The position numbers were made by a program, and so were the translations under genes. From Arvicola amphibius (lineage: Eukaryota; Chordata; Mammalia; Rodentia; Cricetidae), in the NCBI RefSeq assembly GCF_903992535.2, contig NC_052054.1, positions 50,423,716-50,487,715 on the forward strand: DNA of 64,000 bases, written 5' to 3'. Of the stretch, positions 34,893 through 45,728 are shown in pieces; positions within the stretch are counted from its first letter, which is position 1, and each line of letters begins with the position of its first letter. The notes beneath the pieces were generated by a model. It saw only the letters and a program-made list of their open reading frames with translations. It had not been told where the DNA came from and did not search any database.

Positions 34893-35090
34893 AAAAGTTT
34901 ATAAAGTTTACCCAGGGAAAATGCCACAGGCAGGTTCTATTTTTCCCACAAACAAGTGATTTTTCAACACCTGAAGTGTCATGGTGTCCTGTGGCATATG
35001 ACAGCTGTGCAGCTTCCCTGGCTCAATGGCAGGTCTGTTAAATCAGAGTCTCCCCAGTAATTACCAAGTATATAGATTTCAGAACTTTCT

Positions 35091-35437
35091 TGTCTTAGTC
35101 GTGTTCTGTTGCTGTGAAGAGACACCATGGCCAAGGCAACTCTTATAAAAGGAAGCATTAAATTGGGTTTAATCCATGATCACCGTATCAGGAAGCATGG
35201 CCACATACAGGCAGGCATGGCATTGGAGCAGTATCTGAGAGCTTTACATCCTGAGACTCAGGCAGATAGAGAGAGACACTGGGCTTGGTGTGGACTTTTG
35301 AAATCAAAGTTCACCCTCAGTGGCACATCTCCTCCAACAAGGCCACACCTCCTAATCCTTCTCAAGCAGTTCTGCTAACTGGGGACCAAGCATTCAAGCA
35401 CATGAGCCTATGCGGGCCATTCTCATTCAAACCATCA
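35091..35437 (-). mobile_element. MaLR-type LTR, minus strand
   Basis: Plus strand starts TGTCTTAGTC, then 'gctgtgaagagacaccatg', 'gcaactcttataaaagg', 'caacaaggccacacctcc' and ends 'gccattctcattcaaacc' ATCA. Same family as 14676-15042 in opposite orientation. No clear target duplication. Confidence 0.85.
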
Positions 35438-37074
35438 TGCTTCCTGAGGGATATTTCAAGACAGATTCAGAAACATTACATAGGCAGTGGTAAGCCATGC
35501 TTTAGGTTTGGGGTTTAGGTTTTATTTGGGAACAACTTTTAATTTATAGAAATGTTGCTAATATAATATATACTCCATTTACATACCCAGCTTCTCCTGA
35601 TCTTGGCAGCTTACATGCTCAGAACTGCATCAGCATCAGCTCATTACTGCTGACAAAACTAGACATTCAACAACTTCTTCTGGGATCCAATCAGGCTCTC
35701 ATTACATTTACTCACTGCATGTCCCTGGTCTTCTCTAATCTGTAAAAGTTTCTTTATCTTTCTTGATTTTTCAGGACTTTGTGCATTCAAAGAATACTGA
35801 TCAAGTATCTCGTAGTTCATCCCTCAACTTTTACTGATCTGCTATTTATCTTCTTATGGCTGAATATTGAAGAGACAAAGGAGAAGGTTGAAGAGTTCTG
35901 GTGTTTTCAGACGGAACGGGATGTCCACAGTGATGACATTTAACAGTGGCCTTACAGAACACCAATCACAGGACGGGCTTTAGGAACGAGGGAATGATTT
36001 AATGGCTGCACTCACCAGACTTGAGGCACGGCGGATCTTCCAGCTGAAGCTGCTCAACAATCAGCTGGAAGCTTTCCCAGATACTCAGATAAGATCAAGG
36101 CACAAATGGTGCAGAAAATGTTGGCACGCCCACCAAGAGTGATTTGCTCTGCACAGCGACTGGGAGGAAATGGCACAGACATTCTTCTCCATAAACTCTT
36201 CAGTGTCTAGGAGAGCTAGTGTCACAGACAGTGGGATGACTTACCGACGCTCACCCAGTTTTGTGCTTCTTACCCACGACACAGTTTCTGAAGTCAGTCA
36301 TTTACAATGCTCAGGTGGTCTGAGAACAGGACGCGCGTGTTTCCTGACATCTTAGACATACGGCGATGTTGCCCGTGGATGAAACCTCAGTGGAAGCACG
36401 GAAAGAAACAGCTACATTTCATTCCTCACATGGGAGCAAACGTTTAGACGTGTCTAAACAAACAACTTTGACTTATTTATTTAAGCTACATTTTTATAGA
36501 ACAATGTACTGAAAACATAAACAACACCAGGCTGAACCGAGGTCTGTTTATTTATTGAATAGCTCATAAAATAATAATGTGACTCACAAAACTTTACTAT
36601 TCTCTTCTGTAATACAGCCTGGGGTTTCTTTTGATGTAAGTAAAACATACAGTCGTCATAAAGAATACAAAAGGAGATGATTAAATTTAACCTTGTAAAT
36701 GATTAAAACCACTGGCTTATAGCAAATGGTAGCTGACTCTAGCTGGAAGTTTGACCCTATATTTACCATACCCTGCTGTATTATACTACACTAGTACTCT
36801 CTGTGATATAGTATTCGGTAGACCATCCTCTGTGACAAAGAGAAAGACGTCCCTGTGGAATTATCAAGTGGCAAATCACCCTTTCCCTCTTGGGATTTTG
36901 TTCAGAATACACTTCACAGATGCTCAAATTTTGCTCTCCTACATTAAACACACACAAACCCACTGTCATTACTGGACAACAGAGATTTATAGTGAACTTT
37001 ATAAAAGGAACATATCCATCCCAAGAGATGCGATAGAACAGAAGCCCTTATTTCATAGCAGCATTGTAGTGTAG
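35438..37074. other. unique sequence
   Basis: About 1.6 kb without recognised repeats. CpGs are unusually frequent around 36010-36390. An 18-bp perfect inverted repeat is at 36442-36459. A 107-codon frame (36751-37074) has no domain and is overlapped by an opposite-strand frame. Confidence 0.5.
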
Positions 37075-37215
37075 CTAAGGGCAGAAGACCTAGAATCTAG
37101 GTTCCCCAGTTCAAAACCAGCCCTTGACCCTTACTAGTTGAAACCTGGAAGTGAGTTATTTAATCTTAGAAAGTCCTTTCTAAAAATGCCCTAATAGTAG
37201 ATCTTATTGAAGAGG
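37075..37215 (+). mobile_element. MIR SINE fragment
   Basis: 'agacctagaatctaggttcc', 'cccttactagttgaaacc', 'aagtgagttatttaatctt' and 'gccctaatagtagatc' follow MIR order. Confidence 0.65.
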
Positions 37216-37369
37216 CATGAGCAATGAGTACTAGCGACTACAAGAAAAATTCTTCCTACGTATATATTCAAATAAAAAGCTTCCACTAAGTACACTCTTT
37301 CACATATGTAACATTCAGAGGCTTTCATCTCTTATAAATAGGAATGCTCCAGAAAATGGTATAGAATCT

Positions 37370-37450
37370 ATACAGTAGATGGGGCTACTGCTCAGAAAGT
37401 CACTTGACCAAGGACAGAACCAGGTTTTAAGCATCTTGAAAGGTTACTCA
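37370..37450 (-). mobile_element. probable MIR fragment, minus strand
   Basis: 'ctcagaaagtcacttgacc' followed by 'aaggacagaaccagg' is the reverse complement of the MIR middle. Confidence 0.5.
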
Positions 37451-38584
37451 ATTTAGGAGGTCACACAGAACTGCAGTTGAGGCTGCAATATGACCCTTCC
37501 TTTCTAGAACTCAGACATTAAAGAAACCTGAAACTGAATCGTCACCAGAGCCCTCCAAACTCCCCCCAGCACATTACATAGCATGTTGCCCTGACTTGAA
37601 AGCTCTCAGTCTCTGTACCTTGCGGTAAAGATGAACAAATGTAAGAACACTGTACAAGATTAACTGCAGCCTAATCCTGACTCCATGGGGAAGGCTCTTG
37701 GATCCCCTTCAACTCAGCGCTGAGAGACTCCCAGAATCTCAGAGCTGGAAGGACCAAGTCGAGGCTTTTACTGTGCGAGCATGCTTTACGTGCAGGCCAG
37801 CGGCCATGTGCTCCAAAAGGAGCAGGAAGACTTGTGAGGCTGCCAGAGCGCCAGCTGCCTGCAGCTCCAGCTTGTCAAGAGCCAGCAGCTCAGACAGGGC
37901 TCAGTTCCCGCGCCTGGAAGACGCTTGTCTGTGACTCAAGCCAAAAGACTATAGCTGAGGGAGGAAAGGCGGGAGCTACGAGGAAAGAAAGCAAAAGCAG
38001 GGTGCTGCCTGTCCTCATGAACTGCAGTGAGTTCTAACTGCGTCTCTCTGAACCGGAAACACCGGCCAGAGACTTCACCGTCGAAAAGTGAATGCTTCAC
38101 CAAGGTTTTGGAGAACAGGAGCAATGAAGCCAAAACACCACGGAGACATTTTCTTTTCTTTCTCTTTTTTTTCTTCTTTCCTTATTCTTTCCCCCAGATT
38201 TTCCTACAAACCCCCAAGACCCCTGCAGTTCACTTTATTTATCTCCACTAAGCACATTCCATGCACAAACAGAATTTCCTTTTCTTTGAAGACAAGCAGC
38301 AGGAGCTATGCTCTGTGTGTGGTGGGGGGGGGGGTGGTTAGAATTATCTTAAGGGCTCATCTGGAAAACCCTTTCATTTAGCAGCATCGCTAACACAGGG
38401 TGGCATTGAACCTGGCTACAGATCTTTTCAGGTGGGTCCTGACCAAAAACAAATACAAAAAACAAAAAACTTTCCCAACTTCCCTGTATGCAAAATAGGA
38501 GGAAACATTATACCTACCTTTCTGGAGGACTGAAAAAGCTGGAGAACACAAGCCAAGCTCCTAATACATCTACTACTCACCCGC
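37451..38584. other. unique sequence
   Basis: 37690-38100 is GC-richer than its surroundings; the frames there (37698-37934, 37834-38037 +, 37936-38133 -) overlap without a recognisable domain. 38149-38200 is a polypyrimidine tract, 38328-38337 a G run. Confidence 0.45.
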
Positions 38585-38660
38585 ACCTACTGAGTGTGAA
38601 ATGCACTACCTAGCTAACTACACTGCTCTAAGCATGTTATTATTCCCAGTAGGCATCACG
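38585..38660 (-). mobile_element. possible MIR fragment, minus strand
   Basis: 'cactgctctaagcatg' and 'ttattattcccagtagg' resemble the reverse complement of the MIR 3' half. Confidence 0.4.
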
Positions 38661-39414
38661 TGATACCCTCTTGACCCATATGCCAGTCATTTAACAGATC
38701 AAGCTAAGATGGCCCAGTGCTTCCTGGACAGTAGCAACTGCTTTTCATCTTTTTCTTTGTTGTTGATTTACTTCTCTAAATAGGAAGATTTTTTTTTGAA
38801 TATGAAAAGTCACTAACTGAAGGCCCCCAGCCTTGAATATTTCTATAAAACACTTGTTATTACTAAAATTGTTTTGAATAAAGTTCTACATCAGAACACA
38901 ATGGTTGAGAACTTGTCATTGACATCTTGTTAAAAGCAACAGCGTGTGTTTATGTCTCAGCCTTCTGGAAATCTGTTCTCAGAAGGAAATAGGGAATTGT
39001 TGCAAACGTAGAAAGTCTGATCTTCAGCCCTTGGGGAGCTTACAGTGTAGGAGAGTAATTGGCTGGACACGGAGCCACGTAATAAATATGGCAGAAGCAC
39101 ATAAGCAAACATTTATGCATAGCCATGCACAGCTGCACAGGTTTACACAGGTGCTAAACAGCATCAGGGAGGGAAAGCTGGAGAGCGGGGCTTTTTACAG
39201 CACTTGGCAGCTAGAATACAGAGCAATATAAGTTTAGAAAATGCTTCCTTGGTGCTGAACGACAGTGAGGCCAAGGGAACTCAAAGATCAGTGGAGCAAA
39301 AGGAAACTCCAAATTATAGAAAGAGCAGATGTTACAGATTAGAAATGGGTAAAGCTGAGCTGTGGTTGAAAATTAGTCACTGAGTATGTCCACTGTGTCA
39401 AGAGTTTGGCTGCG
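38661..39414. other. unique sequence
   Basis: No repeat recognised. A 95-codon frame at 38944-39231 has no known domain. Confidence 0.45.
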
Positions 39415-39545
39415 TGTGAATCACCCCGTTTAACTCTCTGAGGAGAGTTGGGGAAATTGAACAACTTGACTGAAATTGGTGTCTGAGCGTCAGCAAGTTC
39501 CTATTCTGAGATTGAAGCCCAGCTTGGCCTGACTCTACACCCGCC
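39415..39545 (-). mobile_element. MIR SINE, minus strand
   Basis: 'ccgtttaactctctgagg', 'gttggggaaattgaacaac', 'ttgactgaaattggtg' and 'gattgaagcccagcttgg' follow the reverse complement of MIR across most of its length. Confidence 0.65.
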
Positions 39546-40549
39546 CTCTACACTATTTACTGGACTTCCTTGCTGCATGTTATAATAAAAGAGGAACAAC
39601 TGGGACCACTGGAGAGACAGCCGGGGGATTCACGACGGCTTATCTAGCTATGAAGGAAAATTAGAACATTTCCAAAGCTTGTTGAAGAAGCCACGAAGTG
39701 GGGGTGGGGCAGACAGCCCACAGCATGAGGAGAAGTCAGTTGGAGGAGGACCAGTGGAGCGCTCCATCTCCTCCAAAGCAAAGTTGACAAACTCTTCCTT
39801 CGTGACTAAGCACATCGCTTTGGTGTAACCACTTTCATTCCCCAACACCACAGTAAGGAGATGCCACCCAGGAGAAGGCAAGCCATTCCAGCTATGCATG
39901 GAGATGATCAGGGAGGATGCTAGTTAGTAATTTTCCCAGTGACAGCGCCCGTCGGTAACTGACCAGGGAAAGATCTGCTGTCCTAGTGATGCTTTACCAA
40001 GCAGTGAGTTCCTGTAGATAATGTCCTCTTTGTGTAACCATGAGCACAACAGAGAGTTTGGGAACATAAGAGCCTGGACCTGAATCCTATTGACTCTAGG
40101 ACCTTGGATAAACTTTACAAACATTCTAGGTGTCCTTTATAATGTATGCATATTAAGTCTACCTTGGTTTTATGGAGAAAAATCAACAGGAATTATACAC
40201 AAGAACCTTAGCTTTATGGATAAAATCAACAGGAATTATACACAAGAAACACACAGTTTGGAATATTGACAGTGCCCAGATTGACTCAGTATTGCTTCTG
40301 AAGACATTGTGAGACAGGTGAGACACTTTTCAGGCTCTTAAAAGCAGCCAGAGGCATCATTTGCCCTTCTCCACATAGCTATCTCAGTCAATATTGTCAC
40401 CCTCATGCAAAACAAAAATCCTCTAGTAAGGTCACTCGGTGAGGCAAATATATTTTTCTATACGTATACCACCTATTTGTGTGAGATGAACCTTCCCAGG
40501 TGACTGCAGTCCCCACGAACTCCAGTAACCAAATCCTATCACTGCAGTG
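39546..40549. other. unique sequence
   Basis: No repeat recognised except a 43-bp duplication at 40163-40248. Minus-strand frames at 39648-39899 and 39924-40124 have no known domain. Confidence 0.5.
40163..40248. repeat. 43-bp tandem duplication
   Basis: Two copies, each with 'tttatgga', 'aaatcaacaggaattatac' and 'acaagaa', offset by 43 bp with a few differences. Confidence 0.85.
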
Positions 40550-40950
40550 GGCGGCTACCCTCCCGATCTGAACGTTTCTCCTCAAGCCTTGTGCTTCTCT
40601 TGGCCTTTCTGTGAGGCCATCTCAGACACAACCATGCCAGGGTTGGCAGTACTGCGTAGCGACACTCACATTGCCAGCGGTTTTGTTTGGGTGCCATCGC
40701 GCTGTCACATCGATGGGGAGTGGGGCGATGGGTAGATTGCAGCTGCTCATCATTACCGAGATAAGCCTGAGACGCCTTCCAATTAACCTTAGGGTGTAAT
40801 AAAGCCAATCAGCAAATGAAAACACGAATTTCTCACTTACTGAAATGATGTTTAGCTTGTAATTGCTGTGTGGGAATGTCGAACTAAGAAGAAAACATTT
40901 AGGGAAATTGCTCTCCTCCCCACAAATTGATGTTCGGTGATTATCTTTTT
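40550..40950. promoter_or_regulatory. candidate conserved noncoding block
   Basis: Repeat-free stretch rich in motifs common in developmental enhancers: CAGCTG E-box with CATCATTA next to it (about 40741-40755), several ATTA/TAAT homeodomain cores (CAATTAACC, GTAATTGC), CCAATC and preserved CpGs (40655-40730). Frames on both strands are open around 40539-40825, but none has a recognisable domain. Function is inferred from composition only. Confidence 0.25.
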
Positions 40951-41371
40951 AAAAGTCAAGACTAGCATTTGATAGACTCAGGTATTTTATCCTAACCTGA
41001 GGAAAAGCTTAGACATATATCTTGTCTTTTTATGTAAAATAGTATACTAAAGCTTAAAACATAAGAATTATGACATACACTATTCTTTTTGTTAGTCTTG
41101 ATGCTTAAACTCTAGATAGTGAGAATTAATTGGGAAAACCTATTTTCATTGAAAACATGTTTTAAAATTCCAGAAAAAGAAATCAACATAAAAATAGAGC
41201 ATTCATGTAATTAAGAGATCTGCCACAAATCACCATAAAATTATTAATGCTAGTTAAATGATACTATTTTCAAATCATATTGCATACGTGTGTTGTTGTG
41301 CTAGGCTAGGTGGATAATACAAGAATAAAATAACAAGAATAAAAATAACTAAGAATAAAAGAATTAAGTTC
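40951..41371. other. AT-rich unique sequence
   Basis: No feature recognised apart from an (A)AATAA-rich stretch near 41320-41360. Confidence 0.5.
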
Positions 41372-41377
41372 ATTAAT

Positions 41378-41735
41378 TGATGTGGGATACCCCTTTATAT
41401 GCTGTGTTTACCATTAATGAATAAAGAAACTGCTTTGGACCTATAGCAGGGCAGAACTTTGGTAGGTGGGGAAAACTAAACTGAATGCTGAGAGGAAGGA
41501 GGTAGAGTCAGAGAGAAGCCATGTAGCCCCACCAGAGATGGATGATGGAACTTTAGCCAGTAAGCCACAGCCATGTAGCAAAACACAGATTAATAGAAAT
41601 GGGTAAAATTAATATGTAAGAGTTAGCCAATAAGAAGCTAGAGTTAATGGGCCAAGCAGTGTTTTAAATAATATAGTTTCTTTGTGGTTATTTTGGTTCT
41701 GGGCAGCCGGGACGAACAAGCAGCCTCCTCCTACA
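41378..41735 (+). mobile_element. family R solo LTR with perfect target duplication
   Basis: 358 bp, TGATGTGGGATACC to CCTCCTACA. Identical 6-bp direct repeats ATTAAT at 41372-41377 and 41736-41741 fit class II (ERVK) integration. Contains 'aatgaataaagaaactgc' early and 'gggcagccgggacgaac' near the end. No internal sequence, so it is a solo LTR left by recombination. Confidence 0.88.
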
Positions 41736-41741
41736 ATTAAT

Positions 41742-42035
41742 TTTGCATGAATTCAACAACCAAACTGGCTTGAACTGGTGCAGATGTGAAGCATTGCCAC
41801 TACACTAACGTTTCCAACCTAGCGATGAACCCATCGTGTGTGAAATTCTAAGAATACAACTAATACATATCAGTATACAGTTGTAACTTTCATTGTGGAA
41901 GAATTATAAACACACAGATGGTACCAAAAATACCCAGCTCCCATGTTCTCATTTTTATACTTTATACTGAATATCAAAAACAGGAAATATATATATATAT
42001 ATATAATATCAAAAACAGGAAATAGATGCTGGTCC
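41742..42035. other. anonymous sequence with short AT repeat
   Basis: An 18-bp segment 'atatcaaaaacaggaaata' occurs twice (about 41971 and 42007) around an (AT)n run. Confidence 0.5.
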
Positions 42036-42040
42036 ATTAC

Positions 42041-42584
42041 TGTGTTAGTCAGGGTTCTCTAAAGTAGCAGAACCTATGGAATGAATTTTTATCTCTCTCG
42101 TGTTTACACACACACACACACACACACACATATAAATATATGATATTTATTTAGAATGACTTGTAGGTTGTGGTCCAGCTTACCCAACAATGTGTGTCTA
42201 TGAATAGAAAGTCCAGAATCCAGGAGTTGCTCTGGCCATAAGGCTGGATGCCTTAGCTGGTCTTTATTATATACCCAGGAATCCTGAAGAAGTAGGCTGC
42301 TCTAACAACAGTGAAGGAATGGACTTGCTAGCAAGGCAAGATCAAGCAGACAAAGAGCAAAAACTTCCCTCTTCCATGTCCTTTACTTAGACTTCCAGCA
42401 GAAGGCGTGGGCCAGATTAGATCTAGATTAAAGATCTGGATTAACGGTGTGTCTCCCTACCTCAAAGCTCCACATTAGTAGATAGTCCCACTTCAGATTA
42501 AGCAGAAATCTCTCGCAGACTTGCCCTCCCTCCCCTTTTGGGTTTTAGATGTAGTCAAGTTGACAACCAAGAACAGCCATCACA
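42041..42584 (-). mobile_element. solo LTR-like element with 5-bp target duplication
   Basis: Plus strand TGTGTTAGTCAGGG to AGCCATCACA, 544 bp, flanked by identical ATTAC at 42036-42040 and 42585-42589. 'tagaatgacttgtaggttg', 'gctggatgccttagctgg' and 'gtagtcaagttgacaacc' are typical of a common rodent repeat. TG...CA ends with a 5-bp duplication fit an ERVL-class LTR. Holds a (CA)n run near 42108. The orientation is by comparison with the other TTAGTTAGGG-type copies and is tentative. Confidence 0.75.
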
Positions 42585-42589
42585 ATTAC

Positions 42590-42789
42590 TAATAATAAAC
42601 TATATACCTTATTCCATTTTCAGGATTTTTAACCTGTCACTTGGCCGTGAGGAGAATGTTCATATATGGTGGATATAAATGGATGGAAGCGGCTGTCCAC
42701 GGCTCTATTGCTTCAGTCATTTGTACAGATCTCTGGACTCATCACCACAATTCGAATATGGATTATTCTGTCAGCTTAGGTGCTGCCTA
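42590..42789. other. anonymous sequence, possibly part of the next L1
   Basis: May be the L1 3' UTR on the minus strand, but the match is too weak to assert. Confidence 0.35.
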
Positions 42790-43225
42790 AGACTACCTTT
42801 GTGCTCACACTCTCCCTCGTTCCTGGTAATCACTAAACTATTCCCTTCCTTCCATAGGCTTTTTTTAAGGTTATAAAAATAGGGCCACAGTATGGTACCT
42901 TTTGAGACTGGCCATATTGCTTTCAAGATTTATCCAGATTGCTGTTTGTGACAAAACTGGCCCAGCTGCTGCTGGTCATCATCCTTTCACGATGGAAGGA
43001 TGTTCAAGTTGTTCCCCAGCTTTGGGGTTAGAATTAAAGCAGTCATGAGCAACGATGTGCAAGCGCTGTGTCAGCCTCTGTTCTCATTTCTCTGGGACAA
43101 ATGCAGGAGGGCAGTGTCCTATAATAGTGCCATGACTAGTTTGGGGAGAAAAATCCTCATATATTCTCAGCAGCGATGTATGAAAACCCGGTTTCTCTAC
43201 ATTCTCTCCAGCATTGATGTGGCCA
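42790..43225 (-). mobile_element. ancient L1 ORF2 3' end, minus strand
   Basis: 'cctggtaatcactaaac', 'agtatggtaccttttgag', 'tgttcaagttgttcccc', 'gtcatgagcaacgatgtg', 'tctctgggacaaatgc' and 'ctacattctctccagc' are in the reverse-complement order of the ORF2 C-terminus and 3' UTR of old L1M-type elements. Decayed. Confidence 0.7.
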
Positions 43226-43486
43226 GGAGTTTCTAGTCTAGCCATTGGAAAGATAGGAAGTGATATCTGAGTCTGACAGCAGAAATAGAAATGCAAGTTT
43301 TCTGAAAGTCCTTTGCTGGGTTCCCATCTGGGGTCATGAATGAGACCAATGACTCACACAGTGAGCATTACTAGTAACGCTGACTGGACAAAAGAGTCTT
43401 CTGTGTGACACACCGCTCACAATCCCGCCAGGACAAATGAGAGGAGTTGGAGAGGCGGGAAAGATGAAGAAGCAAAGAGGTTACGG
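43226..43486. other. anonymous sequence
   Basis: No feature recognised. Confidence 0.4.
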
Positions 43487-43690
43487 TTGTTTTGGTCTTT
43501 GTTTTTTGTTTGTTTGTTTTGTTCTTGTGCTTGCTTGCGATGTTTTGTTTTGATTTTTTAAAATTTTCTTTTGAGGGGGCACTGCAGGGGTGAGGGGAGG
43601 ATATGGAGGGACCAGGAGGTGAGCAGAATTGGGGTGCATGATGTGAAATTCACAAAGAATCAATAAAGAAATTATGTTTAAAAATAGCAG
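43487..43690 (+). mobile_element. L1 3' terminus with poly(A) signal
   Basis: T/G-rich tract (TTTG repeats), then 'gaggatatggagggacc', 'tggggtgcatgatgtg' and 'attcacaaagaatc' followed by AATAAA at 43662-43667 and an A-rich end. I recall this as the 3' UTR end of cricetid-type L1. Strongly 5'-truncated insertion. Confidence 0.65.
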
Positions 43691-44494
43691 GTGGCTTGTT
43701 TTTTTAAATGTAGGAAATTCAGTATGTCTAGAACAGGAAGAAAAAAAGACAAAAGGGACTACATAGAGTGTTTTGATTATATGACTTTCATGTCCCTGCT
43801 AAAGTAATATTAATAGGTAAGGATCAGTGGCTGTGAATGAGTTAAGATTTCCTTAAGCAAACAGGAAATGCTAACTGCAGTTTTAAAGGCTTCTGAAAAC
43901 CCATTGAGAGAAGCGCTCACCCATTAGCCTCTACTGGCATCTCACTGTTTTTGGCTTCTGACCCTGTCCTTAAGTTGTTAGCCTGGGCTTCAGGGTCAAG
44001 GGCTGTGCTTCAGGCACTCACTTTAGACTCGGACTTTTATGGACTCGGTACTTTCTGTTAGTCCAAGTGCTCTCTGGTGGAAGAAATTGTTCAGTTCCCT
44101 AACTGACTAACAACTTCCCTCTCAAATGCAACTCAACAGCACTACTGAATACCCGCCAGGGATGCTATTCTGCGGCTTCAGCAGGTGGCCCTGGGAGGCG
44201 CCCTCCCAGAGCGTGATGGGTACAAGGCCTGGCAGGGATTAAAGCATAAAACCCCAACTGAAGCACTGGCTGTGACTGCTATAGAATTTCATGGGAATAA
44301 GAAGATGAAATCTTTAGTAGAACTGCTGAAATAACAAGAAACTTGAAGAAGCAAGGAAAAATCAGTTAACACTAAATTTTCAAAGATGCTCTGAAAAGAA
44401 AGCACAAGCCTCATTTCACAGGAGATTTCACTGTTGGAGAACAGTTTGTAGGTCACTTAGGGACACTGAGTTATAGTCATGCTTTGGCTAAATG
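43691..44494. other. unique sequence
   Basis: No repeat or gene recognised. Contains the CTCF-like motif and GC hairpin at 44178-44210. Confidence 0.5.
44178..44210 (+). promoter_or_regulatory. CTCF-like motif next to a GC-rich inverted repeat
   Basis: TCAGCAGGTGGCCC (44178-44191) fits the CTCF core CCASYAGRKGGCRS at all but two positions. It overlaps the start of the inverted arms CTGGGAGG and CCTCCCAG, which are separated by 3 bp. Occupancy is not known. Confidence 0.3.
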
Positions 44495-44498
44495 TATG

Positions 44499-44545
44499 AA
44501 CTGGGGATAATATACTAAAAAAGAGACATTCGAATGGCCCCTGCT
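44499..44545 (+). pseudogene. possible U6 snRNA pseudogene fragment
   Basis: 'taatatactaaaa' followed shortly by 'agagacattcgaatggcccc' and TGC resembles two blocks of U6 snRNA (the ATATACTAAAA block and the AGATTAGCATGGCCCCTGC block) with the intervening dozen bases missing. Too short to be sure; chance is possible. Confidence 0.3.
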
Positions 44546-44555
44546 AATGTGAATG

Positions 44556-44560
44556 GGTGT

Positions 44561-44606
<46 letters not shown>
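44556..44606. repeat. (GT)n microsatellite
   Basis: About 50 bp of GT, one interruption; followed at 44639-44654 by a poly(A) run. Confidence 0.95.
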
Positions 44607-44607
<1 letters not shown>

Positions 44608-45210
44608 GTCTTACAAAACTCTTCAAGATCACAGTTGTAAAAAAAAAAAAAAAAGTATTATCCTGGGTGTTACTGGAGGATTTTCTCCCTCTTCTGGAGT
44701 ATTGAGAGCCGCCAAAACTGAGGTATCCAAGCAGCAAGGTCAAAGCAGAACCCTCTGGGGATGTCACCAATAACCAGCACCAAGCTGGTTCAGAGCTAGT
44801 AACATAGAGCAGCACCTAGGAACCTAGCTGAGCATGAGGCCATGTGTACAGAGGAGCCACCAGGCAGATCTGCTGGTCCACAAGGCTGTTTCCAAGGATC
44901 ACAGAACAGAAAAACCGAATTCAGAACTCTCAGTGGATTTTTCAATCGAGACTCCACCAACAGGGATGAAGATGAGAGCAAAGTAATAATAATCACTGAA
45001 AGTAAGATAGAAATTACTTTTTAAAAAAACAACCTTGTAGTCCTGTTGATGATCTTTTGTCCACTATTAGCTGTTTTAAAGTTCTTTGAAGATTCTGAGC
45101 TCTTTCCTAGAAGAGACCATGGAAGGGGCCACAGGCTAGCTTCTCCCTCTTCACCTCTGCCAGTTTGTGAACTGAGAAAAAAACAAAGCTTTCACACCTA
45201 GAATTGAAGA
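44607..45210. other. anonymous sequence
   Basis: No gene recognised. A 112-codon minus-strand frame (44477-44815) includes Thr-His repeats from the microsatellite and is not real. Confidence 0.5.
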
Positions 45211-45290
45211 TGTGTGTGCGCATGTATACATGTGTATGCACGCGTGCGTGTGTGCTCACGCGTGCATGCACATGCGTGTGCATGCATGCT
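45211..45290. repeat. alternating purine-pyrimidine tract (Z-DNA candidate)
   Basis: Nearly perfect alternation of purine and pyrimidine over about 80 bp, with one break near 45255, mixing TG, CG, CA and TA steps and several CGCG and GCGC cores. Confidence 0.85.
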
Positions 45291-45714
45291 GGAGGTACTC
45301 ATAGCTGGAACCAACTATTTTAATGCCCACTGCATCTTTAGTAAGAATCTCGAGGCAGCAGGGTACCCTATTCATCAGGGCCACATCAGGGGAGTGACCC
45401 TGGAGAGGTGGCTCTTCTAATGTCAGTATAACTGCCTTTTTCATGTCGATGAACACATGAAAAGTCCTCCAAATGCTACTAACACTGGGAGGAACTGGTC
45501 TTCCCCAGATACTGTGTCTCTTCTCAACCTCAAAATTTAATTTGGATAGGCAAGTAAAACATGAAATTTCCAACTATGTTTTCCCTTCCCACCTCTCGCC
45601 CCCTGCCCCTAGGTCTTTGTCCCACAACCTAAAAAGTGGCTTGATTTTCTCCCTTGCCATCTATATCCAAGAAAGAATACTGAATATGATTTGAAGAAAT
45701 AACATTCTATTATA
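45291..45714. other. anonymous sequence
   Basis: No gene recognised. A 105-codon minus-strand frame (45256-45573) partly comes from the alternating tract. Confidence 0.45.
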
Positions 45715-45728
45715 GAAACATTTTATTT

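Noticed and set aside
37698..38133. GC-richer stretch with frames on both strands, possible exon or CpG island
   Set aside because: CpG density is modest, the frames conflict and no splice-site pattern stands out.
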